Assembly: GCA_012729225.1 (NCBI GenBank)
Contig: JAAYDO010000104.1
Coordinates: 1 to 41,299 of the forward strand
Length of the DNA: 41,299 nucleotides
DNA from: Bacteroidales bacterium
Lineage (GTDB): Bacteria > Bacteroidota > Bacteroidia > Bacteroidales > Bacteroidaceae
Direction: 5' to 3'
Shown: positions 8,858 through 18,050 of the stretch, piece by piece
Layout of the letters: each line of letters starts with the position of its first letter
Numbering within the stretch: position 1 is the first letter of the stretch
Position numbers and translations under genes: made by a program
Notes under the pieces: model-generated
The model's input: the letters and a program-made list of their open reading frames with translations, nothing else
Told to the model about the DNA's origin: nothing
Database searches by the model: none

Positions 8858-8865
8858 TAAATTTG
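8858..8865 (+). promoter_or_regulatory. -7 promoter element (TAAATTTG) for the nuclease gene
   Basis: A full TAnnTTTG match 54 bases before the ATG at 8920. The upstream T-rich stretch has no well-spaced TTTG. Confidence 0.5.
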
Positions 8866-8919
8866 CATAAAATAAGAGATTATGGCAATAAGCCCCATGA
8901 AGTAAAGTCAAATCAAATC

Positions 8920-9843
8920 ATGAAAGGAAAGAAAAAACAGTTAAGCATCCTGCTCTCATGCCTTGTCATCATAGGTTTTGTGGCAGGAATGAATCAGTTG
9001 TGGTCATGCAAGGGCAATGACAAACTCCCATCAGAGGCGAGCAAGGGCTTCTACAGCATGACAAGTGCAGAGAAGAACGAGCAATTTGCAGCGGAGGAAG
9101 CTGAATTAACTGCTGAAGAACATTGGGATGACAAAGAGATAGTAGCCCCTTATGAAAACCTTGAACAGCCTGCGGAAATCAGCGGGGATATACTCATTTT
9201 CAAATCTCAATTCATTATTTCCTACAATCTCAAGACTCGTTGTCCAGACTATGTGTGTTGGGCACTTACCAAAGAACGTGCTCAGGGCGGTGTTCCACGC
9301 TCCAATGAGTTTCGTGGTGATCCAGTCATGAATGATGCCAGTCGTGTGGAATCTTTTGATTACAATGGGTCTGGCTATGATCGTGGACACATGTGTCCTG
9401 CCGCTGACAACAAGAATAGCCAGAAGGCTATGGAGGAGTCCTTCTATATGACCAATATTTGTCCTCAAGACCACAATCTCAATATTGGGGCATGGAATGA
9501 TCTTGAGATACAGTGTCGTGAATGGGCTCGTAACTACGGCACTCTCTATATCTGTTGTGGTCCTATTTTTGATGGCAAGCAGCCTAAGACAATAGGCAGT
9601 CGTCATCACATGAAGATTGCCGTTCCCGATCGTTTCTTTAAGGTCATCCTCGCACTTGGCCACACACCCAAGGCCATAGGCTTTATCTACCCCAATAAAC
9701 CCTGCAATGGTGATATGCGTGATTATTCCGTTTCTGTAGATGAGGTGGAGCGCATCACAGGTTATGATTTTTTCCCTCAACTTGATGACAAGATTGAGAG
9801 AGAGGTTGAAAAAAAGTTCAATCCTGCTTCTTGGGGAATATAA
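8920..9843 (+). CDS. Exported DNA/RNA non-specific endonuclease (NUC1 family)
   Basis: 307 residues from ATG 8920 (MKGKKKQLSILL). The frame is open from 8851, but the -7 element lies inside that extension. A basic start and hydrophobic core end at LWSC, a possible lipobox, so the protein is probably a surface or periplasmic lipoprotein. The catalytic DRGHxxP motif (DRGHMCPAADN, about residues 154-164) and the following metal-binding Asn region (NICPQDHNLNIGAWNDLE) are intact. These enzymes cut single- and double-stranded DNA and RNA; here the likely role is nutrient scavenging or breakdown of extracellular DNA. It stands alone, divergent from tRNA-Thr. Confidence 0.9.
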   Translation: MKGKKKQLSILLSCLVIIGFVAGMNQLWSCKGNDKLPSEASKGFYSMTSAEKNEQFAAEEAELTAEEHWDDKEIVAPYENLEQPAEISGDILIFKSQFIISYNLKTRCPDYVCWALTKERAQGGVPRSNEFRGDPVMNDASRVESFDYNGSGYDRGHMCPAADNKNSQKAMEESFYMTNICPQDHNLNIGAWNDLEIQCREWARNYGTLYICCGPIFDGKQPKTIGSRHHMKIAVPDRFFKVILALGHTPKAIGFIYPNKPCNGDMRDYSVSVDEVERITGYDFFPQLDDKIEREVEKKFNPASWGI

Positions 9844-9944
9844 GAGCAATGGATTTTCCAATCTCTTGCGGTCTTCTATGCAATACTCATGAGGAGCATG
9901 ATGTCTGCAATGCTCATGAAATGAAAATCACTCAATAATAAAAT

Positions 9945-10721
9945 ATGAAGAAATATGTAAAAGACCTAATGGTAAAAGCCGTGGAGTTTCCGCACGACCT
10001 CTATGTCTTGCTTAAACTCACAGATTCAGAGCCTTTACCAGAAAGTTTGCCAGGACAGTTCGTGGAGGTGAAGGTAGAGAATAGTCCCAACACATTCCTC
10101 CGTCGTCCCATCTCCATTAATTATGTGGATAGGGAACGTAATGAACTTTGGCTTCTCATCAAGAAAATAGGTGAAGGCACACATCAATTGGCTCAGCTCA
10201 AAGTGGGTGACAAGCTTAATCTTGTTTTTCCTCTTGGCAATGGTTTCTCTTCTGTGCAAAAGGCAGGAGAGAAAGTGCTTCTCGTAGGCGGTGGAGTAGG
10301 TGTTGCACCTATGCTTGACTATGGGAAATATCTCAAGGAAAATGGCGCACAGCCTGTATTCCTCTTGGGAGCTCGTACAAAGGCAGATCTTCTCGAGCAA
10401 GACCTCTTCAAGTCTGTTGCTCCTGTCTATGTTACCACCGAGGATGGTTCTGAGGGTGAGAAAGGTTTTGTCACTCAGCATTCTCTTCTTCAGGCAGAGA
10501 AGTTTGACCGTATTTCAGTGTGTGGTCCTAAGCCCATGATGGTGAGTGTGGCTCGATATGCCAAAGCCACCTCCACGCCTTGCGAGGTGAGTCTTGAGAA
10601 CATGATGGCATGCGGTATTGGTGCTTGCCTTTGCTGTGTTGAAAAGACAGTCAAGGGCAACGTGTGCGTATGCACGGAAGGACCTGTTTTTGATGTAAAC
10701 GATTTAACTTGGGAGGTATAA
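9945..10721 (+). CDS. pyrK: Dihydroorotate dehydrogenase B, electron transfer subunit PyrK
   Basis: 258 residues. A ferredoxin-reductase-type FAD domain (RRPISINYVD at about residues 48-57) and an NAD-binding domain (LLVGGGVGVAPMLD) are followed by the cysteine-rich 2Fe-2S loop MACGIGACLCC...CVCTEGP at about 222-246. PyrK passes electrons from PyrD to NAD in pyrimidine synthesis. It is 3 bases ahead of pyrD, so the two subunits are made together. Confidence 0.95.
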   Translation: MKKYVKDLMVKAVEFPHDLYVLLKLTDSEPLPESLPGQFVEVKVENSPNTFLRRPISINYVDRERNELWLLIKKIGEGTHQLAQLKVGDKLNLVFPLGNGFSSVQKAGEKVLLVGGGVGVAPMLDYGKYLKENGAQPVFLLGARTKADLLEQDLFKSVAPVYVTTEDGSEGEKGFVTQHSLLQAEKFDRISVCGPKPMMVSVARYAKATSTPCEVSLENMMACGIGACLCCVEKTVKGNVCVCTEGPVFDVNDLTWEV

Positions 10722-10724
10722 GAG

Positions 10725-11636
10725 ATGGCAGATTTAACAACAAGGATAGCGGGTCTTACGATGAAGAACCCAGTGATGACAGCTTCGGGTACATTTGGCT
10801 ATGGCGTGGAGTTTGCTGATTTTGTCAATCTTGAAGAAATTGGTGGCATCATTGTCAAGGGCACAACGCTCAATCCTCGTGAGGGTAACGACTATCCTCG
10901 CATGGCTGAAACAGCCAGTGGTATGCTCAACTGTGTGGGCCTTCAAAACAAGGGTGTGGAATATTTCTGCAATCATATATATCCTGAAATAAAGGACATC
11001 AAGACCAATATGATTGTCAATGTGAGCGGTTCGTCTCCCGAGGATTATGCAGCATGTGCGGCTCGTATAGATGCGCTCGACAACATTCCTGCCATAGAAC
11101 TCAATATCTCTTGTCCTAATGTCAAGCAGGGCGGTATGGCTTTTGGTGTCACTGCCGACGGTGCAGCCCAGGTGGTCAAGGCTGTTCGTGAGGCTTATCA
11201 CAAGACTCTGATTGTAAAACTCTCACCCAATGTCACCTCTATTGCAGATATTGCTCGTTCTGTGGAAGATGCAGGTGCCGATGCTGTTTCACTCATCAAC
11301 ACCCTCATGGGTATGGCTATTGATATTGAAAGGCGCAAGCCATTGCTCAGTATTGCCACAGGAGGTCTGTCAGGTCCAGCGGTCAAGCCTGTTGCCATTC
11401 GTTGTGTATGGCAGGTTGTCAAGGCTGTAAGCATTCCTATTGTAGGTTTGGGAGGCATCATGAATGCTCATGATGCTATCGAGTTCTTTCTTGCAGGTGC
11501 TTCTGCCATAGAGATTGGCACGGCAAACTTTGTTGATCCCGCTGTCACCGTCAAGGTAGCCAATGGCATCAGCGAATGGTTGGATCAGCATGGTTGTGCG
11601 TCTGTCAATGATATTATTGGTCAGCTCGATGCCTGA
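10725..11636 (+). CDS. pyrD: Dihydroorotate dehydrogenase B, catalytic subunit PyrD
   Basis: 303 residues. This is a class 1B enzyme, an FMN TIM barrel that oxidises dihydroorotate to orotate. The active-site cysteine is in [12 protein letters not shown] (about residues 124-135), and the FMN-phosphate loops [14 protein letters not shown] and EIGTANF are present. The pairing with pyrK confirms the NAD-linked class. The stop codon shares one base with the ATG of the helicase gene. Confidence 0.96.
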   Translation: MADLTTRIAGLTMKNPVMTASGTFGYGVEFADFVNLEEIGGIIVKGTTLNPREGNDYPRMAETASGMLNCVGLQNKGVEYFCNHIYPEIKDIKTNMIVNVSGSSPEDYAACAARIDALDNIPAIELNISCPNVKQGGMAFGVTADGAAQVVKAVREAYHKTLIVKLSPNVTSIADIARSVEDAGADAVSLINTLMGMAIDIERRKPLLSIATGGLSGPAVKPVAIRCVWQVVKAVSIPIVGLGGIMNAHDAIEFFLAGASAIEIGTANFVDPAVTVKVANGISEWLDQHGCASVNDIIGQLDA

Positions 11637-14600
11637 TGAATAGTTTCTGGCAAGATATTCTTGAGGTCTTTGAGTCCGCTCAAACACTGCGTCAAAAGTA
11701 TCGTTATTTCCATGATGCGCTCTATCGTGTTTGTATAGAGAAGACCAAAAGCCTGCCAGCAGACTACAACGACTTTTTCTCTCGTCTTCAGGCTGTATGC
11801 CGACTGACCAACTATCCGCTCCATTCGGTGGATAGTTTCCGATGGCGTGCTCGTCAGGTGTTCCTGCATGATATGGAAACGGACGAGCACACCTTCTTGA
11901 TGGACATGCGTATCTTTGTCGACGCCTTTGCTCATTTCACCTCCACACCTGTGCCTGATCTCTTTAGAGGTGCTTTGCCCGATGTGGCAGCCTTGCCCAT
12001 CTCTTTAGAAAAGATTCAGCATCAGACACGCCAGAAACGCATGCGCTTCATGGTGGAAAGAGTGGAAGAACCTTATGTGTATGCACGTACTCGTGACATC
12101 CCTTCTCCAGAATCCTTCCGCATTGACATCTCTGCCAATCAACACACTCTCACTGCTGTTCAACTTCTTCAGCCAGGCATGCAGTTCAATGTGGTGTCCT
12201 TCACCATTGATGCAGAAGGTATCTACCATCCTCTTTATATCGTGGTAGAGCCAGATTTTCTGCTCGACACCACCAGCGTCACCAGTTGCATCAAAGGGTG
12301 GGGTGATTCTGCCTTCAATCATCTTTTGGCAAAGTTCCAGCCCTCGGTGAGTACGGTTCACACGCTTATGGGAGACTTTGCCAACCAGTTCCTTGATGAC
12401 ATTCTTCATCAGTCTGACGCAGACTATCTTACCTCTATGCGCAAGGTCTTTGCCGATAGGGCTATTGATATCTGTGCCTGTCCTGATATAGACGCAGACT
12501 TCTTCAGTGCTGCCCATCAGCAGTTCCTCAACATTCAGTTGATAGTGAGTCATCTCAAAGAACAGCCCTACATGAACAAAGATGATGTTGATATTCGCAT
12601 AGAACCCTCCTTCTTCTGCGAAGCACTTGGTCTGCAAGGTCGTATGGACGCTCTGATTAATCTTGACGACAAAAGAAAATTCCTCATAGAACTCAAGTCG
12701 GGCAAGTGGGATGAGTATCGCAATCGTGCCAAGGAGGAACACCTCATGCAGATGTTGCTCTACAAGGAGATTCTATTTTATAATATGGATGCTCGGCAGA
12801 CAGATGTGATGGGCAACCTGCTCTATTCAAAATATCCGCATCTGCAAGAGCAACGTAGTTTTCAGGAAATCATCTTTCGTGCCATGAATATCCGCAACTC
12901 CATTGTGGTGCTCGAACATGGTCTTCGAGAAGGGAAGGCTTCTCAATGGTTGCCTAAACTCACCCCTGAGTCATTGAGGCGCAATCCTAATTGTAGCGAT
13001 AAGTTCTGGACAGTGTGGTGTCTGCCACCTCTTCGTGACAAGCTCAACCCGCTTCATCAGATGGACTCTCTTACTGCCGACTATTTCTATACCTTCCTTC
13101 AGTTCATCGAACGTGAACAGGCAGAGAGCAAGATGTGTGATACCCGTCCTGATTCCACTCGCGCGCTTTCTTCCCTATGGAATGCCGACCTTCATACAAA
13201 GATTGAGAATGGTGACATCATGATCAATCTTTCCCTCATTGATTTCCGTTGTGATGAAGGCATAGAGGCTATCTGCCTGCATCGCTCTTCTGAAGAGGCT
13301 GTGCAACCCAACTTCCGTATCGGTGATGCCGTGATTCTCTACCATCGCAATGGTGAAGAGGATTCTGCCATCACCCAAGAGGTGATCCGTTGTTCGGTGG
13401 AAGACTATGATGATGAGCGCATTTGGCTTAAACTGAAATACCCTCAGAGGTTTCAGCGAGAAAGAGCTAAAGAGAGCGGTTCGCTTCGCCTTCTTCCTCC
13501 TTATTTTTCCACAGAGTCTCTCTATGCTGTAGAGCATGACCACGTGGACACCACTTTCCGCAGTCTTTATAGCGGTCTTTTCTCTCTGCTCACTTGCAAC
13601 AAGAACCGGCGTGACCTGATTCTTTGCCAGCGCATACCCTCTGCTGACGAACTCTTTCTTCTCATGGGGCCTCCTGGCACAGGCAAGACCTCTGTTGCGC
13701 TCAAGCGTATGGTGGAGGAAGAGCTTGCGCTCGACCACAATGTGCTCCTCATGGCATATACCAATCGTGCAGTTGATGAAATCTGTGAGATGCTTTCCAC
13801 TATCAATCCTTTTCCCGATTATATTCGTTTGGGACGCGAACTTTCCTGTGCTCCTAAGCATCAGTCCCATCTTCTCTCTCAGGTGATAAAGGGATTGACC
13901 AACAGGCAATCTGTCAGCGAGAAGATTCAGTCCACACGTGTGTTTGTAAGCACAGTGACATCTATGTGCGGACAGCAGGCACTCCTTTGTCTCAAGCACT
14001 TCCATGTGGCTATCTTTGATGAGGCTTCACAGATTCTCGAACCTCAGATACTCGGCATTCTCACTTCTTCAGCCATCGACAAGTTCATCATGATTGGTGA
14101 CCACAAGCAACTCCCTGCCGTTGTGGTGCAGGATGAGGCTCAATCAGAGGTTCGCTCCCCGCTTCTTCGTGCTATAGGTCTTACTGACTGTCGCAATTCT
14201 CTCTTTGAGCGTCTCTACGAGCAGAATCGTCATAACACTCATGTGGTGGCGCTGCTCGACCATCAGGGGCGCATGCATCCCGCCATTGCCGACTTTGCCT
14301 CCCGTGTTTTCTATGATGGACTGCTCCAGCCAGTAGGCTTGCCTCATCAGAAAGAGAATCTGCCTTTCAGCATTTTTGATGCTGATAATGCTATAGAGTC
14401 ATTGGTGTCCACCCACCGTTGCGCCTTCATCAATGTGCCTCGTCCCTCATTGGAGGATCGACAACTCAAGGCGAATTTGCTTGAGGCTCGCATCATTGCT
14501 CAACTCATCAAGGGCATTCACTCCGTCTTCCACAAGAATGGGCTTGCGCTCAATCCTCAACATCAGATAGGTGTCATTGTTCCTTTCCGCCGTCAGATAG

Positions 14601-14899
14601 CACTGGTGCGCTCAGAGATTGCCAAACTTCATCTCGACGACACAGCCAGCATCATGATAGACACTGTGGAACGCTATCAAGGTTCTCAGCGTGACATCAT
14701 CATCTATGGCACTACCATCACCCGACGCTACGAACTCGACACGCTCTCCAATCTCACTGATACTCCTTCTGGACCAATAGACCGAAAGCTAAATGTGGCG
14801 ATTACCCGTGCTCGCAAGCAACTCTTCATCCTCGGCAATGAGCGTCTGCTTCGTCAGAACACCATCTATAATGCCTTGATTGACTATTGTAAACAATAG
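11636..14899 (+). CDS. Dna2-like fusion of a PD-(D/E)XK nuclease and a superfamily 1 (UPF1-like) helicase
   Basis: 1087 residues. After an N-terminal region of about 330 residues that I do not recognise, a RecB/Cas4-type nuclease core appears: GRMDAL with D338, IELKSGK with E352 and K354, and QxxxY with Q372 and Y376. The C-terminal helicase has Walker A GPPGTGKT (678-685), Walker B FDEAS, a GDHKQLPAVV motif, DTVERYQGSQRD and LNVAITRARKQL. The order nuclease then UPF1-like helicase is that of eukaryotic Dna2. The four-cysteine Fe-S pattern of Dna2 or Cas4 is not evident; NCSDKFWTVWC is the only nearby candidate. Its ATG overlaps the pyrD stop by one base, so it is probably translationally coupled. 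A role in processing DNA ends or flaps is inference. Confidence 0.85.
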   Translation: MNSFWQDILEVFESAQTLRQKYRYFHDALYRVCIEKTKSLPADYNDFFSRLQAVCRLTNYPLHSVDSFRWRARQVFLHDMETDEHTFLMDMRIFVDAFAHFTSTPVPDLFRGALPDVAALPISLEKIQHQTRQKRMRFMVERVEEPYVYARTRDIPSPESFRIDISANQHTLTAVQLLQPGMQFNVVSFTIDAEGIYHPLYIVVEPDFLLDTTSVTSCIKGWGDSAFNHLLAKFQPSVSTVHTLMGDFANQFLDDILHQSDADYLTSMRKVFADRAIDICACPDIDADFFSAAHQQFLNIQLIVSHLKEQPYMNKDDVDIRIEPSFFCEALGLQGRMDALINLDDKRKFLIELKSGKWDEYRNRAKEEHLMQMLLYKEILFYNMDARQTDVMGNLLYSKYPHLQEQRSFQEIIFRAMNIRNSIVVLEHGLREGKASQWLPKLTPESLRRNPNCSDKFWTVWCLPPLRDKLNPLHQMDSLTADYFYTFLQFIEREQAESKMCDTRPDSTRALSSLWNADLHTKIENGDIMINLSLIDFRCDEGIEAICLHRSSEEAVQPNFRIGDAVILYHRNGEEDSAITQEVIRCSVEDYDDERIWLKLKYPQRFQRERAKESGSLRLLPPYFSTESLYAVEHDHVDTTFRSLYSGLFSLLTCNKNRRDLILCQRIPSADELFLLMGPPGTGKTSVALKRMVEEELALDHNVLLMAYTNRAVDEICEMLSTINPFPDYIRLGRELSCAPKHQSHLLSQVIKGLTNRQSVSEKIQSTRVFVSTVTSMCGQQALLCLKHFHVAIFDEASQILEPQILGILTSSAIDKFIMIGDHKQLPAVVVQDEAQSEVRSPLLRAIGLTDCRNSLFERLYEQNRHNTHVVALLDHQGRMHPAIADFASRVFYDGLLQPVGLPHQKENLPFSIFDADNAIESLVSTHRCAFINVPRPSLEDRQLKANLLEARIIAQLIKGIHSVFHKNGLALNPQHQIGVIVPFRRQIALVRSEIAKLHLDDTASIMIDTVERYQGSQRDIIIYGTTITRRYELDTLSNLTDTPSGPIDRKLNVAITRARKQLFILGNERLLRQNTIYNALIDYCKQ

Positions 14900-15101
14900 T
14901 TGTGCCTCATTCTGCCAATCAGCGCAAATTGTATGGAAGACTCCTGTCTTGAGATATGAAATGCGTCCCGAGTCCAATCCTTTTTCTGTTGTAAACATCA
15001 TTAGGAATGGTCGTTGTAAACAATGTTGAAAAGGGAAATGCAACCATGAATTTTATGGAATGAAGCACATCTCACGATTGGAGTTTTCTTCGTGCTTCAA
15101 C

Positions 15102-15179
15102 GAACCATTGTTCAAGTGCCAACGCACCATGCTTCAAGTGCTCATGAACAATTGTTCGTTGGCCTTCGCACCATGCGTG
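15102..15179. repeat. 22-base periodic array of palindromic cores (locus A)
   Basis: Units start at 15102, 15124, 15146 and, degraded, 15168. Each has a 12-base core and a 10-base spacer. The cores are GAACCATTGTTC, GCACCATGCTTC, GAACAATTGTTC (a perfect palindrome) and GCACCATGCGTG. Spacers such as aagtgccaac and aagtgctcat are related. The same core family is found at 28990-29099. The period is not a multiple of three, so this is not coding repetition. Confidence 0.8.
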
Positions 15180-15307
15180 TGTTTTTGCTCTTGCAAGTAT
15201 GGGGTAGCAGAATCTCCGTTTCATGGGTGCATCATACAAACAGAGCCACCCTGTCTGCACATCATGTCCACTTTATGCCATCACTGCTTAAAAAAGTCTC
15301 TGTTCAC

Positions 15308-15338
15308 TTTTCATTCTCACTTAAAAACACTATCTTTG
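15308..15338 (+). promoter_or_regulatory. Promoter for the glucosaminidase-LysM gene
   Basis: The -7 element TATCTTTG at 15331-15338 matches the consensus fully. TTTT at 15308-15311, 19 bases upstream, is a near match to the -33 TTTG. The ATG follows 30 bases after the -7 element. Confidence 0.6.
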
Positions 15339-15368
15339 CAACCAAACTATTATTCCCATAGCTTTCTA

Positions 15369-16277
15369 ATGAGAAAAATGAGACTTTTCATGATGGTTGT
15401 CGGCATCACACTGTCGTCCATCGCCACAGCACAAAAGAATGCGACTTTTCAGCAATATATAGATCAGTATAAAGAGGCAGCCATTGACCAGATGCGTCGC
15501 TATCGTATCCCTGCCAGCATCACCCTCGCACAAGCCTTGTTGGAGAGTGGAGCAGGTTCCAGTTATCTGGCTCGCACTGCCAACAATCACTTTGGTATCA
15601 AGGTGAGTGGTGGATGGACAGGACCATATGTCACTCGTGATGACGATGATAAGGACGAGCGTTTCAGAAAATACAGCCATGTGTCTGAAAGTTATGAGGA
15701 TCATTCCAAGTTTCTTCTTAAAGACCGTTACAAGTCGCTCTTTGATCTTAATCCTCAAGACTACAAGGGATGGGCTCGTGGACTCAAGGCATGTGGCTAT
15801 GCTACATCGCCTACTTATGCCAATCGGCTCATTACTATCATAGAGACCTACGAACTCTTTGATCTTGATGAAGACCGTCTTGGTTTCAGGCGTTACAAGC
15901 GACCAGAGCCTCCTGTCTATGTTGCTCCCACTCGTCACAGCGTCCGTATGGTCAATGGAGTTCAGTGCGTCACGGCACGTGAGGGTGACACTTGGGAAGG
16001 TCTTGCTAAGGAACTGAAGATTTCCAAGAAGAAACTCCTTAAGTTCAATGAGATAAGTGAGGATTATCAGCCAGCACCTGGTATGAACATCTTCCTTGAT
16101 AAAAAGGCAAAGAAGGCAGAAGCCCAATATAAAGATACTTGGCACAAGGTTCAGTCAGGAGAGTCCATGTATGCTATTGCTCAATACTATGGCATTCGTC
16201 TTGAGAGCCTCTACAAGATGAACTTCAAGGACGACTCTTATGTGCCAGCCACTGGCGATTTGCTCAAGGTAAGGTGA
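15369..16277 (+). CDS. Exported glucosaminidase (FlgJ/LytD type) with two LysM domains
   Basis: 302 residues from ATG 15369, which is preceded at the right distance by a promoter and opens a signal peptide (MRKMRLFMMVVGITLSS, cut near ATAQ). The glucosaminidase domain spans about 25-170, with the catalytic glutamate in ALLESGAG (E59). It hydrolyses the glycan strands of peptidoglycan. Two LysM modules follow (about 195-240 and 257-302, the second as WHKVQSGESMYAIAQYYGI), which hold the enzyme on peptidoglycan. A role in cell-wall turnover or daughter-cell separation is likely. It stands alone in its strand segment. Confidence 0.9.
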   Translation: MRKMRLFMMVVGITLSSIATAQKNATFQQYIDQYKEAAIDQMRRYRIPASITLAQALLESGAGSSYLARTANNHFGIKVSGGWTGPYVTRDDDDKDERFRKYSHVSESYEDHSKFLLKDRYKSLFDLNPQDYKGWARGLKACGYATSPTYANRLITIIETYELFDLDEDRLGFRRYKRPEPPVYVAPTRHSVRMVNGVQCVTAREGDTWEGLAKELKISKKKLLKFNEISEDYQPAPGMNIFLDKKAKKAEAQYKDTWHKVQSGESMYAIAQYYGIRLESLYKMNFKDDSYVPATGDLLKVR

Positions 16278-16439
16278 GGGGAGTGAAAGAGATGTTGGTT
16301 TCTCTTCCCACTTGTTGGCTTTTTGAGCCTTTATGGATGCCTTTAGGTTGTCTTTGCCGATGACAAGGGTTTGTTGCCGGTGAAGCCTGAAGGCAGGTCT
16401 ACAGAGAGGTTTTTTACAGTTGGCAGAGATCGAAAAGAA

Positions 16440-16472
16440 AGAGAGAGACAGGTCGGTGATTGACTTGTCTCT
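16440..16472. terminator. Bidirectional terminator between the LysM gene and panD
   Basis: AGAGAGACAGGTC and GACTTGTCTCTCT form a 13-bp stem (one G-U pair) around a 7-base loop. On the minus strand it is followed by TTCTTTTC; on the plus strand only by a short T run. It serves panC-panD best. Confidence 0.7.
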
Positions 16473-16556
16473 CTTTGTATGAGGTGCATGACATGTTTTT
16501 CCCTCGTTACATTCTTCTTTGCAGATGTGGTGAGAAGAAATGCCCGAAGATTTTTT

Positions 16557-16907
16557 TCATGGCAGACGGTTTGTGTTCTGGTCGGGGAAAACCACCTGAG
16601 GCTTGAAGGTCTTGGCTTCTTCAAAGTCCATGATGGCATACGCCATGATGATGACAATATCGCCTACTTGCGCCTTTCGGGCCGCAGCTCCGTTGAGACA
16701 GATGCATCCGCTACCACGTTCGCCTTTGATGACATAGGTGTCAAAGCGTTCACCATTGTTGTTATTGACAATAAAGACTCTCTCGCCGACAATAAGGCCA
16801 ACAGCATCCATCAGGTCTTCGTCGATGGTGATGCTGCCCATGTAGTTGAGGTTGGCTTCTGTCACCTTTACACAATGCAACTTTGATTTTAATACTTCAA
16901 TTTGCAT
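16557..16907 (-). CDS. panD: Aspartate 1-decarboxylase PanD (proenzyme)
   Basis: 116 residues. PanD makes beta-alanine from aspartate for pantothenate and CoA. It is made as a proenzyme that cuts itself at Gly24-Ser25 in NYMGSITID, leaving a pyruvoyl group on the new N-terminus; this site is intact. [16 protein letters not shown] holds the conserved loop near the active site. It follows panC by 22 bases, so both precursors of pantothenate are made from one transcript. Confidence 0.96.
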   Translation of the reverse strand: MQIEVLKSKLHCVKVTEANLNYMGSITIDEDLMDAVGLIVGERVFIVNNNNGERFDTYVIKGERGSGCICLNGAAARKAQVGDIVIIMAYAIMDFEEAKTFKPQVVFPDQNTNRLP

Positions 16908-16929
16908 GACTCAATCTTCTGATAGTCTT

Positions 16930-17799
16930 TTATTTATATTTGATGTTGTCAATGAGGCGGATGGGGGTAGAACCACAGAATACAGTGATGCAACCCTGGA
17001 TGTGTGGCGCATCTTCCCATGCAGTGACACTCTCAAGAGTGAGGGCATTAACGATGTCGTAGTACTGCACTTCCAAGCCTTCAATAGCATTGATCTCACT
17101 GACTGCCTTGTCGTGGGTTTCCTGCACCGAGTGTGTCTTGCTGTATTCCACACTGGACTGGAGTGCCTGATAGATGCCTGGGGCAATGGCACGCTCGCTG
17201 GCAGAGAGCAGCGTGTTGCGTGAAGAGCGCGCGAGTCCATCATCTTCACGGATGATTGGACATGGGCAGATGGTGAGTCGTTTAGCCCATTCAGCACCTT
17301 GACATTTATAGTCTGCCACCATCGCCTTGATGACTGCAATCTGCTGGAAGTCTTTCTCGCCGAAGTAGGCACGGTCTGGCTCTACAAACATGAAGAGCTT
17401 GCTGACGATCTGACAAACACCATTGAAGTGACCTGGACGGAAGGCTCCTTCCATCACCTGGTCGGTAGGAGGATAGGAGAAGCTGCGTGTGTCAGGTTCT
17501 GGGTATACCTCTTCAACCGATGGGGCAAACACGTAAGTAGCGCCGATGGAGCTGAGGAGCTCGCAGTCTGCGTCGAGTGTGCGTGGATAGGCCTGAAGGT
17601 CGTTTTTGTCGTTAAACTGTGTGGGGTTGACGAAAACGCTGACCACAGTGGCATCGTTTTCCTGTACGCTTCGGCTCACGAGTGATGCGTGGCCTGCATG
17701 GAGCGCTCCCATGGTTGGCACAAGACCAACGGTTTTGTTTAGGCTTCTTAAGGCAGAAACCTTTGCCTTGAGTTCTTTTACAGAATTGATAATTTCCAT
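16930..17799 (-). CDS. panC: Pantothenate synthetase PanC
   Basis: 289 residues. It joins pantoate and beta-alanine using ATP. The HIGH-type nucleotide motif is in [14 protein letters not shown] (about residues 27-40), and FGEKDFQQ (about 150-157) and the KMSKS-like SSRN segment (about 192-195) are present. The length is normal. It is first in a two-gene unit with panD, and the promoter element at 17832-17839 lies 33 bases before the ATG. Confidence 0.96.
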   Translation of the reverse strand: MEIINSVKELKAKVSALRSLNKTVGLVPTMGALHAGHASLVSRSVQENDATVVSVFVNPTQFNDKNDLQAYPRTLDADCELLSSIGATYVFAPSVEEVYPEPDTRSFSYPPTDQVMEGAFRPGHFNGVCQIVSKLFMFVEPDRAYFGEKDFQQIAVIKAMVADYKCQGAEWAKRLTICPCPIIREDDGLARSSRNTLLSASERAIAPGIYQALQSSVEYSKTHSVQETHDKAVSEINAIEGLEVQYYDIVNALTLESVTAWEDAPHIQGCITVFCGSTPIRLIDNIKYK

Positions 17800-17831
17800 T
17801 TCTTTTTGTTCAATTCATCAAAATGTGGGTG

Positions 17832-17839
17832 CAAAGGTA
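17832..17839 (-). promoter_or_regulatory. -7 promoter element (TACCTTTG) for panC-panD
   Basis: A full TAnnTTTG match on the minus strand, 33 bases upstream of the panC ATG. Upstream sequence offers only CTTTCC near the -33 position. Confidence 0.55.
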
Positions 17840-17948
17840 CGAATTTTAGCGAAAAGAGGAAAGTGAAAAGTGAAAAATATATGTTTCTCGGGCAAATAAG
17901 AGGATAGAGGAGTGGGGAATGATGGAAAAAGAAGAAGCTGTTGGCAAT

Positions 17949-17984
17949 AAGAAAGGCAACCGATTGAGTTCGGTTGCCTTTCTT
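17949..17984 (-). terminator. Terminator after cysK
   Basis: A perfect 15-bp inverted repeat (AAGAAAGGCAACCGA and its complement) surrounds a 6-base loop. It lies about 65 bases beyond the cysK stop and ends TTTCTT on the minus strand. Confidence 0.85.
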
Positions 17985-18050
17985 TATGTATAGCCTAAGT
18001 CCCTACGGAAACTTGGATTTTTCTCTTTTCACAATTCACTTTTCACCATG

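Larger units (their letters stand above)
14900..15368. other. Intergenic stretch after the helicase gene
   Basis: It contains the 22-base periodic repeat at 15102-15179 and a promoter at 15308-15338. The open frame that crosses it from 15060 is an accidental upstream extension of the next gene. I see no terminator for the pyr operon. Confidence 0.6.

Noticed and set aside
9879-9919. Possible repeat tgcaatactcatga / tgcaatgctcatga before pyrK, and a GAGCAT/ATGCTC hairpin
   Set aside because: Only two copies at a 27-base spacing and a 6-bp stem without T run; not distinguishable from chance.
15060-15368. N-terminal extension of the glucosaminidase-LysM frame and an overlapping 89-codon frame
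   Set aside because: The region is made of 22-base repeats and the promoter; a signal peptide begins at 15369.
16343-16657. 104-codon minus-strand frame downstream of panD
   Set aside because: It overlaps panD out of frame, crosses the terminator hairpin, and is rich in Ser, Thr and Lys without a fold pattern.
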